DNA from: an uncultured Serinicoccus sp.
GTDB lineage: Bacteria > Actinomycetota > Actinomycetes > Actinomycetales > Dermatophilaceae
Direction of reading: 5' to 3'
NCBI RefSeq assembly: GCF_947500995.1
Contig: NZ_CANMUA010000011.1
Span: forward strand, 62,001 to 126,000
Length of the DNA stretch: 64,000 bases
Numbering within the stretch: the first letter of the stretch is position 1; the number at the start of each line of letters is the position of its first letter. This document shows, one piece after another, positions 48,058 through 56,188 of the stretch. Both the position numbers and the translations under genes were made by a program. Under the pieces are notes generated by a model, which was given only the letters and a program-made list of their open reading frames with translations, did no database searches and had not been told where the DNA came from.

Positions 48058-48105
48058 GTCTTGTAAATAGGTGGTTGAGGGTTCGAGTCCCTTCGCCAGC
48101 TCTGA
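48058..48105 (+). repeat. Attachment-site copy 2 (3' tRNA-Thr fragment)
   Basis: 48 bp identical to 34753-34800. The 5' half of the tRNA, including the acceptor and D arms, is absent, so it is not a working tRNA gene. It marks the right end of element 1 and, because the arm that follows matches the arm after the real tRNA, also the left end of a second element. Confidence 0.85.
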
Positions 48106-48272
48106 GATCGCTTGTGCCGCAAGCGATCTGGGCTCTACAGTCTGCACTTCAGTCTGCTGTTCGCAAAACAGTAGCGTGGCCTGCCGTATGCCTGTGACCT
48201 GCGGCTTCGTGACTTCGCCATGACCGGGGGTGCCCCGGCCCCTTCGAGTCGCTGATGCACGTATGCTGCACG
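48106..48272 (+). repeat. Left arm of element 2
   Basis: Diverged copy of 34801-34967: GATCGCTTG hairpin, CAGTCTGCTGTTCG, a CTGTT/AACAG hairpin and GCACGTATGCTGCACG at 48257-48272 recur in the same order and spacing. The rest of the gap to 48,385 shows nothing clear. Confidence 0.65.
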
Positions 48273-48385
48273 TCCGTCAGGACGCCCAGGTCCTCTAGGC
48301 CCAGGTGTCTCAGCTGCCCTCAGCCACGAACGGACACCGGGGCGGGCTCGGCTTGCGCAGCGATCACCCCGGCGACGGTGGGTGT

Positions 48386-51148
48386 TCACTCGTCGGTCCG
48401 CGCAGTGACCCGTATGACCCCGTGGGCGCCGCGCTCGGCGTCGGCCATGGCGTGGGAGACGAACGGGTAGGACCCCGCCTCGGGGAAGGTCAGCTCGACG
48501 AAGCCGCCCTGGGCGGCCATGAGGCCCAGGGTCTGTGCCCCTGCGTCCTCGGTCGGACCTTCGGGGCTCCCGAGACGCCAGGCCCCTTCGGCGTAGACGG
48601 TGTCGAACTGGCCGCCGACGACGTGGAAGGACGTCGAACGGTTCGGGCCAGCGTCCAGCACCCAGAGCCGCACGCGGTCTCCGACCACGGTGTCGAGAAC
48701 GTGCTCGTCGTACTGGTTGGCGATGCCGTTGAAGGTGACGAAGCTTGGCCGGTCCGACGCGGCTGCCACGGCGTCGACCTCCGCCGCGGGCGCGCCGTCC
48801 TGGACAGTGGCGGGGGAGAGGTGCACCTCGGACTGGACGAGCAGGTACTCCCGGTCCACCGGTGGCAGGCCCTCGGGTGGGTCGATGATGACGGCGCCGT
48901 GCATGCCGGCCGAGATGTGGCTGGTCATGGGCATGGTCGAGCAGTGGTACATCCAGATCCCGGCCCGCTGTGCGGTGAAGTTATAGACCAGCGACTCCCC
49001 GGGTGGGATGGTGCGCATCGGCTCGTCAGGGGCCAAGGCCCCGGCGTGGAAGTCGATCGAGTGGCCCATCGTCCCGTCGTTGACCAGGGTAACCTCGAAG
49101 ACGTCCCCCACCTTGCCGCGCAGCGTCGGACCCGGGACCCGACCGTTGAAGGTCCAGCGGAGCTGGGTGATGCCGGGGGCGACCTCGAGCTCCTCCTCGG
49201 TCGCCCTGAGGGTGAGCTGGTGCGTGGTGCCCGCCTTCGTCGTCACCGGCGGCAGAGCTGGGTCGACCGGGTCCGTCACCGGGGTCTGCGGGTCGAGGTG
49301 CATCGAGGCTGGGCCGTCGGTGTCGTTTCCCTCGGTGTCGTGGCCGGTGTGGTCCTCAGCGGCGACGGACACCTGGTCGTCCCCGGTCACCACGACGTCC
49401 AGGACCATCCCCATCTGCCGGTGGCCCACGATCGTGCACCAGCCCTGCGCCGGCTCACCGACGACACCCAGGTCGAGCGTGGCGGACTCGCCGGGGGACA
49501 GGCGGGGCGTGCGCTGGCCGAGGACCTGCAGGTCGTGCACGGTGGTCGGGTCGGTGTTGGTCAGCTCGACGACCAGACGATCACCGCGGGTCACCTCGAT
49601 ACGGGCGGGCTGGAAGCGCATGTCGACGGCGGCCACCTGGACGGTGGTGGTGGCGCCGGTGGGGGCGACCGCGACCGCCCGACCGGTCGACGTGCCCCCC
49701 GCCAGACCGGCTGCGGCAGGGTCGAGCGCGACGCCGACAGACACGGCGAGCACGAGCGCGGACACCGCAGCCACCAGCTGCCCGCCGGACCAGACTGACG
49801 GCATGCGGTCGGGCTCGCCGGCGGGGGCCCTCGGCGTGGGGGCCGCCCCGGCCGGGCGTTCTCCCCGGGCGCGGGCCGTCTCCACTTCTTTCTTCGCGCG
49901 CACCGCGGCGCGGATCCCGGCGAGCATCAGCGGGATGAAGGCGGCAAGGGCGAGTAGGACGAGCACGGACAGGATCACGCGCACGATGCTCGGGACGGGC
50001 AGCAGGCACAGGAGCAGGCCGGCGTTGACGACGACGAGCCGCGCGGTGCCCCATCGGTCGAACCACGCCTGCCCGGCGCGCACGACGGTCTTGCCGCCGC
50101 CGAGCACCGACGGGACCAGGTAGGACAGCGCTCCCGGCAGCAGCTGGGCGGCGAACCCGACGACGAGGATCGCGGTGGTGGGGCCGAAGCCGTCGGTGAA
50201 CTCGGCCCATGTCTGCGTGGTCGAGAGCCGCACGAGGACGACCACGATGCCGGCCAGCCACCAGCCCAGCGACAGACCGACCGAGGCCGGGGCGAACTCG
50301 CGCGGGCGGGCGGTCCGAGCCGGCGCGAGGACCGCGGAGGCCCACCACGCCAGCGCCAGGGCGTACAGGCTCAGCGCGGCGACGGTGACCCACCGCAGGT
50401 CAGCCAGGGCACCGGCCACGAGCAGCGCGATCGCGCCGGCGAGTCCGGGCAGGGCCTGGTGCGCGCGCCGTTCCGCCTCGGGTCCGATGGGGGTGCGCAG
50501 CATCGTGGGCCACAGGGTGAGCAGGGTGCCGGTGACGGTGAGCCCGACCCAGCCGAGGACGTTGACGGTGATGTGCGCCAGCAGGAGGCGGCCGTGCGTC
50601 GTGTCGTCGAGACCCAGCGCGAGGGTGGCGCCCAGGGCGACGCCGACCGGCAGGCAGACGGCCGCGGCCAGGTAGTACCGCACGGTCACCCGGAACCGGC
50701 CCGGTAGCGCCGAGCGCAGTCGGCGGGAGAGCTGAACGCCGTGCCAGACGACGGCGGCGGTGACCATCGCGGCGCCCGTCGCGGTGACCCACCACTGGAC
50801 CGTGGGCACGCCGACCAGGGTGGTCGTGGTGCCGACCAGGAGCAGGACCAGGCGGTGGTTCTGTCGGCGACGGTCGTCCAGGCCGGGTGCGGTCTTCAGC
50901 AGCGCCTGGCTGAAGTGGGTGCTCCACACCATGATCGAGTGCGTCAGGGCGCCGAGCAGCACCAGGTGCACCATGAGCCACCGGGAGCCGGGCACGAAGG
51001 GGTGCACCAGGGTCGTGATCACCGCGAGCACCATCCAGAGCACGCCGGGGTAGTCGCGCAGCGGCCACCTGCCCCGTGCGCCGCCCGGACGGGCGGGACC
51101 GGTCGGTCGCGGGGCGTCGGGGACGGCAGGGCTGGTCAGGGCAGGCAT
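48386..51148 (-). CDS. nirK: Copper nitrite reductase fused to a membrane domain
   Basis: 920 aa. An N-terminal polytopic part of about ten segments (to about 430, with NnrS/oxidase-like features such as HSIMVWSTHF), a further anchor, a cupredoxin domain (about 500-580) and a full two-domain NirK (about 620-920). Type 1 and type 2 copper ligands are visible in GHSIDFHAG, YHCSTMPMTSHISAGMHG and TSFHVVGG. It reduces nitrite to NO, presumably at the outer face and possibly fed by quinol through the fused domain (inference). Last gene of the minus-strand operon. Confidence 0.9.
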   Translation of the reverse strand: MPALTSPAVPDAPRPTGPARPGGARGRWPLRDYPGVLWMVLAVITTLVHPFVPGSRWLMVHLVLLGALTHSIMVWSTHFSQALLKTAPGLDDRRRQNHRLVLLLVGTTTTLVGVPTVQWWVTATGAAMVTAAVVWHGVQLSRRLRSALPGRFRVTVRYYLAAAVCLPVGVALGATLALGLDDTTHGRLLLAHITVNVLGWVGLTVTGTLLTLWPTMLRTPIGPEAERRAHQALPGLAGAIALLVAGALADLRWVTVAALSLYALALAWWASAVLAPARTARPREFAPASVGLSLGWWLAGIVVVLVRLSTTQTWAEFTDGFGPTTAILVVGFAAQLLPGALSYLVPSVLGGGKTVVRAGQAWFDRWGTARLVVVNAGLLLCLLPVPSIVRVILSVLVLLALAAFIPLMLAGIRAAVRAKKEVETARARGERPAGAAPTPRAPAGEPDRMPSVWSGGQLVAAVSALVLAVSVGVALDPAAAGLAGGTSTGRAVAVAPTGATTTVQVAAVDMRFQPARIEVTRGDRLVVELTNTDPTTVHDLQVLGQRTPRLSPGESATLDLGVVGEPAQGWCTIVGHRQMGMVLDVVVTGDDQVSVAAEDHTGHDTEGNDTDGPASMHLDPQTPVTDPVDPALPPVTTKAGTTHQLTLRATEEELEVAPGITQLRWTFNGRVPGPTLRGKVGDVFEVTLVNDGTMGHSIDFHAGALAPDEPMRTIPPGESLVYNFTAQRAGIWMYHCSTMPMTSHISAGMHGAVIIDPPEGLPPVDREYLLVQSEVHLSPATVQDGAPAAEVDAVAAASDRPSFVTFNGIANQYDEHVLDTVVGDRVRLWVLDAGPNRSTSFHVVGGQFDTVYAEGAWRLGSPEGPTEDAGAQTLGLMAAQGGFVELTFPEAGSYPFVSHAMADAERGAHGVIRVTARTDE

Positions 51149-52305
51149 GCGGGCTCGTGTTCCTCGGTCGTTGGGGTGGGGGAGCGGTGGCGGGTATGGC
51201 GGGTGCGTGCGGCTCGGTGGCGCCGTGCGCCGGCCGAGGTGATGGCCGACACCGTGACGAAGAGCAGGACGGCTGCGACGTTGCCGATGAGCGCGGCGTG
51301 CCAGCCGGTCGTCGTGCCGACGGCCACCGTCAGGACCCGACCGAGCAGGGTGGTGTGCAGCAGGACCAGGGGGCCCCACATGAGCGTGGTGTAGGGCAGG
51401 CGCACCCGCAGCACGGCGGGCAGAATCACCGGGGCGTGGGCCAGGATCATCGACATCGCGAAGCCGAGGAAGGTGGCGTGGACCACGATGTCGTAGCCGG
51501 CGGCGGAGGACGCCGGCGACCCCGTGAGGACCAGGCCCAGTCCGGTGACGGCCAGCCACCCGTACCCCATGAGCAGCGCGGCCGCGGCGAAGCGTGGCAG
51601 GCCGGTCGAGCGGACCAGCCGGCGCGCCACGTCGTGACGCCCGAGCCAGGCGGTCAGGAGCAGCAGGGAGACCCCCAGCAGGCGCCCTCCGGTCGTGGGC
51701 CACAGCACGGCCGCGACGGCGGCGCCGCTCAGGCCTGTGGCGTGGGCGGTGAGGGTGGCCCGGGCAAGGGTCGGCATCGCCAGGCGGGCCAGCTCCACGC
51801 GCTCGGCGGCGATGGTCAGCACGACGAAGCCGGTCAGCAGAGGCATGACGGCTGCCACCTGGACGCGTGTGAGCAGCAGCGCGGCCGCGGCGGCGAGCAC
51901 GGCGCCAAGAGCCTGCACGGCCACGAGCGGGTCGCCGTTACGCCGCCACAGCGCGAGGTAGACCACGACGAGCAGCAGCATGCCCTGCGCGAGCAGCAGC
52001 CGTCCGAGCAGCGGCTGGGGCAGCGTGACCAGGGCGAGGGCCCCGGCGCCCAGCAATGCAGGCGCGAGGAGGGACCAGGCCGCGCGTAGGGCGACGGCAC
52101 GTTCGAGGGCGATGACGGTGCCGAGGAACCCGAGCACCATGAGCGGCCCGTGCAGGACCGCGAGCCGCGCGCTGCCGACGGGGGCGGGCAGACCGGCCAG
52201 GGTGAGTGCGGCGTCCAAGCCGCCCAGCAGGGCCAGTCCGCCGCCGGCGATGAGCAGCGGGGCCCAGCGCGGACTGCGGCCGGCGGGGCCCGCGCTGCTA
52301 CTCAT
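51136..52305 (-). CDS. NnrS-like polytopic membrane protein
   Basis: 389 aa, about twelve membrane segments with conserved His (LHGPLMVLGFLGT, VVHATFLGFAMSMILAHAPVILP) as in NnrS-type haem-copper membrane proteins linked to NO stress. It overlaps NirK by 13 bp and the hemerythrin gene by 4 bp. Its His pattern resembles the N-terminal part of the NirK fusion. Exact function unknown. Confidence 0.75.
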   Translation of the reverse strand: MSSSAGPAGRSPRWAPLLIAGGGLALLGGLDAALTLAGLPAPVGSARLAVLHGPLMVLGFLGTVIALERAVALRAAWSLLAPALLGAGALALVTLPQPLLGRLLLAQGMLLLVVVYLALWRRNGDPLVAVQALGAVLAAAAALLLTRVQVAAVMPLLTGFVVLTIAAERVELARLAMPTLARATLTAHATGLSGAAVAAVLWPTTGGRLLGVSLLLLTAWLGRHDVARRLVRSTGLPRFAAAALLMGYGWLAVTGLGLVLTGSPASSAAGYDIVVHATFLGFAMSMILAHAPVILPAVLRVRLPYTTLMWGPLVLLHTTLLGRVLTVAVGTTTGWHAALIGNVAAVLLFVTVSAITSAGARRHRAARTRHTRHRSPTPTTEEHEPACLP

Positions 52306-52790
52306 CCTCGGCCCGGTGCCTGTCCTGGGGCCCCGGACGCGGGTGCCAGGGCCGGTGTCACCTCGTCCACCTCAGCCCAGTCGGGAGAGTCCAGCGCGAT
52401 CGCCGCAGCGGGGAACAGGCCGTTGTCCTCCCTGTCGATGTGGTGACGCAGGTCGTGCAGGAAGGTGTCGACGAGCACGGGGTCGACGTCCGCGCCGGCC
52501 CGCCGGATCGCCTCGAGCTGGGCATCGAGCGTGGTGTGCTCCGAGCAGAGGCTCTCGATGTGGTCGGTGAACTGCTCCTGGCGGCGCAGTACGGCGAACA
52601 GCCCGGTCTCCTCGTCGCGGGTGTGCGGGTGTAGCAGCGCCTCGACCCGGTCGACGGCCGCCACGACTTGCGGGGTACTGCCGCCCTCGCACGCCCGGCG
52701 CAGCTCACCGGAGGCGTTGATGATGTCGGTGTGCTCGGCCATGAACCGGCCGATGACCCCGATCGACTCACAGCCGCAGTAGGTGCACAT
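52302..52790 (-). CDS. Hemerythrin-like protein
   Basis: 162 aa. It begins MCTYCGCE, a Cys-rich start, followed by a four-helix hemerythrin domain with iron ligands in AEHTDI, HPHTRDEETGLF, CSEHTTLD and LHDLRHHIDREDNGLFP. Such proteins bind O2 or NO at a di-iron site, or help repair iron centres. Its place between DUF2249 and NnrS-like genes suggests NO handling. Confidence 0.88.
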   Translation of the reverse strand: MCTYCGCESIGVIGRFMAEHTDIINASGELRRACEGGSTPQVVAAVDRVEALLHPHTRDEETGLFAVLRRQEQFTDHIESLCSEHTTLDAQLEAIRRAGADVDPVLVDTFLHDLRHHIDREDNGLFPAAAIALDSPDWAEVDEVTPALAPASGAPGQAPGRG

Positions 52791-52791
52791 C

Positions 52792-53088
52792 TCAGGCGGC
52801 GCGGGTGAACCGCAACGTCCAGGCCTCGGGGCCGCGGACCTGGTAGTCCCAGCTGATGGCCTCGCCTTCGCGGTCGGCGATCTGGGCGAGCAGCGGCAGG
52901 GGGTCGTGCGGGGCGACGAGGTCCATCTGCTGTCCCGGACGGAGCCCGGACAGGGCGCCGAAGATGGTCGCGTGGCGGATCGCGTGGGGGATCTCGCGGG
53001 CGTCGAGCGCGGGCACGCCCTCGTCGGTGCAGCCGCAGCCGCAGCCGCCCTCGCGGACCTGGGTGAGGGGGAGCTCGGTGTGGGTCAT
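52792..53088 (-). CDS. DUF2249 protein
   Basis: 98 aa. The start includes a CGCGC cysteine group, then the DUF2249 fold (LDAREIPHAIRHATIFGALSGLRPGQQMDLVAPHDPLPLLAQI...SWDYQVRGPEAWTLRFTR). These TusA-like small proteins are widespread in denitrification and NO-stress operons; function not established. It ends 2 bp before the hemerythrin ATG. Confidence 0.87.
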   Translation of the reverse strand: MTHTELPLTQVREGGCGCGCTDEGVPALDAREIPHAIRHATIFGALSGLRPGQQMDLVAPHDPLPLLAQIADREGEAISWDYQVRGPEAWTLRFTRAA

Positions 53089-53141
53089 GGGGTCCTCCGG
53101 TGTTCGTCGTGGACGGTGGTGGGAAGGTGGCAGGCAGCCGG

Positions 53142-54539
53142 TCAGCCGGGCTTGGGGGCGCCCGGGCGGGCGTAGCGCATCCAGGTGATGGCCACGCACA
53201 TCACGGCCCAGGCGATGCCGATCAGGTAGAAGAGGGTCGGGCTCATGATCGTCAGGCCGACGCCGAAGAGGAACGGGCCGAAGGCGGCGATCGCGGCCGT
53301 CCACCCGATGACACCGCCGGCCTGCCGGCGTTCGAAGATCATGGGCATCTGCTTGAACGTCGAGGCGTTGCCGATGCCGGCGAAGAGGAAGATCGCGAGC
53401 ATGCCGAGGAGGAAGTGCCGGAAGTCTCTGCTCAGCGCCTCGGCGGAGCTGGTGTCCGGGGTCAGCGCCGGGATGGTCACGGCGATCGAGGCGATGAGTC
53501 CCAGCCCGGAGATGAGGGTCCAGATGGCGCCGCCCATCCGGTCGGTGAGCGGGGAGAACAGCACCCTGGCGCCGGCGCCGATGAGGGGGCCGAGGAAGAC
53601 GAAGGCGACCACGTCGGGCACGTCATACCCGGGGATGAGCATCTGTGCGTCCGGGCCGGAGCCGCTGACGATCTGTTCGTTGCCGATGCCGTAGAGGTTG
53701 GCCATGAGCAGCCCGAACTGTGCCGAGAGCCCGGAGAAGGTGCCGAAGGTCATGATGTAGAGCACCGTCATCCACCAGGTGTCCTGGTTGGAGAAGATGT
53801 CGAACTGCTGGCGGATGTTGGCCTTGACCGGGACCGACTTGAGCATCGTCCAGGCGAGCACGGCGCCGACGACCATGAGCGGGATCCAGACGAACGCCGC
53901 GTTCTGGTACCAGACCTGCTGGGCCTGCTGGCCCGGCATCTGCAGCTGCTGGCTGCTGCCGAAGAGCGCCAGGGCACCCAGAGCGATGAGGTAGGGCGTC
54001 AGCAGCTGGACCAGCGAGACGCCGAAGTTGCCGATCCCGGCCTGCAGGCCGAGCGCGGTGCCCTGCTTCCTCTTCGGGAAGAAGTAGGAGGTCGAGGGCA
54101 TGAAGCCGGAGAAGGCTCCGCCGCCGATGCCGGCGAGGAAGGCGAGGACCATCAGCTCCCAGTAGGGGGCGGTCGGTGCCTGCACGCGCACGCCCCAGCC
54201 GAGGGTGGAGGCGATCAGCAGCAGGGTGGTGAGGCTGACCATCTTGCGGGTGCCCAGCATCGGGGGGAGCACCATCCACACCAGGCGGAACAGTCCGGCG
54301 GACAGGCCGGGCATGGCGGCCATCCAGTACAGCTGGCTCTTGGTGAACTCATACCCCAGCGCGTTGAGCTTGGGGATGATCGCGCTGGGCAGGAACCAGG
54401 CCACGAAGGCGAGCGTCAGGCAGAAGGTGGTGATCCACAGGGTCCGCCAGGCCAGACCCTGGTCCCAGGTCTGCTCGTTCTCCGGGTCCCAGGACTGCAG
54501 CCACTCCCCTCCGGTGTGGCGGTCGTCGACGGTGCTCAT
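53142..54539 (-). CDS. narK: Nitrate/nitrite transporter, NarK2 type
   Basis: 465 aa, 12 membrane segments, NNP-family major facilitator. The long start with WDPENEQTWDQG and motifs AGIGGGAFSGFMPSTSYFFPKRKQGTALGLQAGIGNFGVS and GNASTFKQMPMIF are those of nitrate/nitrite antiporters. It overlaps the upstream transporter gene by ATGA. Confidence 0.93.
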   Translation of the reverse strand: MSTVDDRHTGGEWLQSWDPENEQTWDQGLAWRTLWITTFCLTLAFVAWFLPSAIIPKLNALGYEFTKSQLYWMAAMPGLSAGLFRLVWMVLPPMLGTRKMVSLTTLLLIASTLGWGVRVQAPTAPYWELMVLAFLAGIGGGAFSGFMPSTSYFFPKRKQGTALGLQAGIGNFGVSLVQLLTPYLIALGALALFGSSQQLQMPGQQAQQVWYQNAAFVWIPLMVVGAVLAWTMLKSVPVKANIRQQFDIFSNQDTWWMTVLYIMTFGTFSGLSAQFGLLMANLYGIGNEQIVSGSGPDAQMLIPGYDVPDVVAFVFLGPLIGAGARVLFSPLTDRMGGAIWTLISGLGLIASIAVTIPALTPDTSSAEALSRDFRHFLLGMLAIFLFAGIGNASTFKQMPMIFERRQAGGVIGWTAAIAAFGPFLFGVGLTIMSPTLFYLIGIAWAVMCVAITWMRYARPGAPKPG

Positions 54540-55939
54540 GCGCGGGTCTCCTCAAAGGTGGTGCCGTGGGTGGAGCCGGCCAGGATGCCGGCGGGGGCGG
54601 GCTGGGGGCCCTGTGTCGGGACCTCGATGTCGGCGGACACCTCGGGCGAGCGCTCGTGCAGCATCCGCACGACCGTCAGGTGCATCCACACCAGGCAGAG
54701 GGCGGTGAGCAGGAAGATGACGAAGAAGGTGGACGTGGGGAAGCCGGACCAGGCCGTGGTGTAGGCGAACAGCGGCGGGAGGAAGAAGCCACCCAGGCCG
54801 CCGAGCATGCCCACGAGGCCGCCGACCGGGCCCACGTTGCCGGGGAAGTACTCGGGGATGTGCTTGTAGACCGCGGCCTTGCCCACGCCCATGGCGCAGC
54901 CGAGCAGGAACAGCAGGAGGGTGAAGGGCACGATGTGCATCGCGTAGCCCAGGTGCTCCGACTGCGTCCCGTCCGCGTGGTTGATGACGACGTGCCCGTT
55001 GGGCATCATGAGGACGCCCGAGGTGGCCAGCATGACGAAGAAGGTGCCGTACATCGCCCGCCGTGCGCCCCAGCGGTCGGAGAACCAGCCGCCGACGGGC
55101 CGCAGCAGGGAGGCGGGGAAGATGAACACCGCGGTGAGCAGGCCGGCTGCGGCCAGGGAGACGCCGTAGTTGTTCATGTAGTAGAGCGGCATCCACGCGG
55201 ACAGCGCGACGTAGGCGCCGAACACGGCGACGTAGTAGAGGCTGAACCGCCACACCCGCACCTGCGACAGCGGCGCGAGCATCTCGCCCAGGGGCCTGCT
55301 GGCCCCGGGCATCCGGTCCTGGGAGGGGGTGAGCAGCCAGAGCGTTGCCGCCATGACCAGCAGCAGGACGGCGTAGACGACGGGGATGAGCCGCCAGCCG
55401 CCCTGCAGGCCCAGGACCACCGTGGTGCCGGCGGTGGCCGCGATGATCGGGGGGCCGATGAACTTGGTTACCGACGCGCCGACGTTGCCGGCGCCGAAGA
55501 GCCCGAGAGCGAACCCCTGCCGCTCGCGCGGCGCCCAGGCGGCGTTCCAGGCGATGCCCACGCTGAACGCGTTGCCGGCGAAGCCGACGAGGAACGCCAG
55601 CACCAACAGCATCGCGTAGCTCTCGGCGAGGCTGACCAGGAAGGCCGGCACCGCGGTGACCGCGAGCATCGCGGTCATCACCTTGCGTCCGCCGATCCGG
55701 TCGGCCAGCATGCCCGCCGGCAGGCGCCACATCGCCCCGTTGAGCACGGCCAGCGCGCTGACCCAGGAGAGCTGGGTGTCGGTGAGCCCGAACTCCTCCT
55801 GGATGGGCTTGCCCAGGATCCCGAACATGAGCCACACGGCGAACATCAGCGTGAACGCCACCGTGGACGTCCACATGACCCGGTTGGCACCAGAGGGCGA
55901 GGCCGACACCGGGTCGGCCACGGGAGCAGTGATGCTCAT
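54536..55939 (-). CDS. narK: Nitrate transporter, NarK1 type
   Basis: 467 aa, 12 membrane segments, second NNP-family transporter. Motifs: FGLTDTQLSWVSALAVLNGAMWRLPAGMLADR, GFAGNAFSVGIAWNAAWAPRERQGFALGLFGAGNVGAS and GVGKAAVYKHIPEYFP. NarK1 proteins are thought to be proton-nitrate symporters. The pair stands in the same order as the two halves of the fused Paracoccus NarK. First gene of the minus-strand operon; AAGGAGA precedes its ATG. Confidence 0.93.
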   Translation of the reverse strand: MSITAPVADPVSASPSGANRVMWTSTVAFTLMFAVWLMFGILGKPIQEEFGLTDTQLSWVSALAVLNGAMWRLPAGMLADRIGGRKVMTAMLAVTAVPAFLVSLAESYAMLLVLAFLVGFAGNAFSVGIAWNAAWAPRERQGFALGLFGAGNVGASVTKFIGPPIIAATAGTTVVLGLQGGWRLIPVVYAVLLLVMAATLWLLTPSQDRMPGASRPLGEMLAPLSQVRVWRFSLYYVAVFGAYVALSAWMPLYYMNNYGVSLAAAGLLTAVFIFPASLLRPVGGWFSDRWGARRAMYGTFFVMLATSGVLMMPNGHVVINHADGTQSEHLGYAMHIVPFTLLLFLLGCAMGVGKAAVYKHIPEYFPGNVGPVGGLVGMLGGLGGFFLPPLFAYTTAWSGFPTSTFFVIFLLTALCLVWMHLTVVRMLHERSPEVSADIEVPTQGPQPAPAGILAGSTHGTTFEETRA

Positions 55940-56188
55940 CGGCTCTCCTTATTTGAAGGATCGGAATCATCTAAATACTGTCCGGGGCCGATCCTACACC
56001 GCGTAGGAGGCGGACACACGCCATCGGGACTGTGGCGTACGCTACATCGAATTCAAGCACGACGAGGTGTCGTAATACGGGACTCACCTGCGGCTTTGCT
56101 CGTGTTCGCCCAGTCGAAGGTCCTGATTGCGCAGGGCGTGACGCGTGGCTTAGATTGAGCGGGAAGTGTCCACTAAAAGGAGTCCACG
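55940..56188. promoter_or_regulatory. Divergent nar/nir control region
   Basis: Four candidate sites. 56031-56046 TGTGGCGTACGCTACA is a near-perfect CRP/FNR-type palindrome. 55992-56008 is an inverted repeat TCCTAC-N5-GTAGGA. 56165-56174 AGTG-TC-CACT lies at the regulator's own start. A promoter TTGCGC-17-TTAGAT (56127-56155) drives the plus strand, and TATTTA around 55,975 may serve narK1. The layout suggests control by oxygen or NO through a CRP/FNR protein and the adjacent iron-sulfur-type regulator. Confidence 0.55.

Noticed and set aside
48058-48130. Second tRNA-Thr gene
   Set aside because: Only the part from the anticodon stem to the 3' end is present; acceptor 5' strand and D arm are missing.
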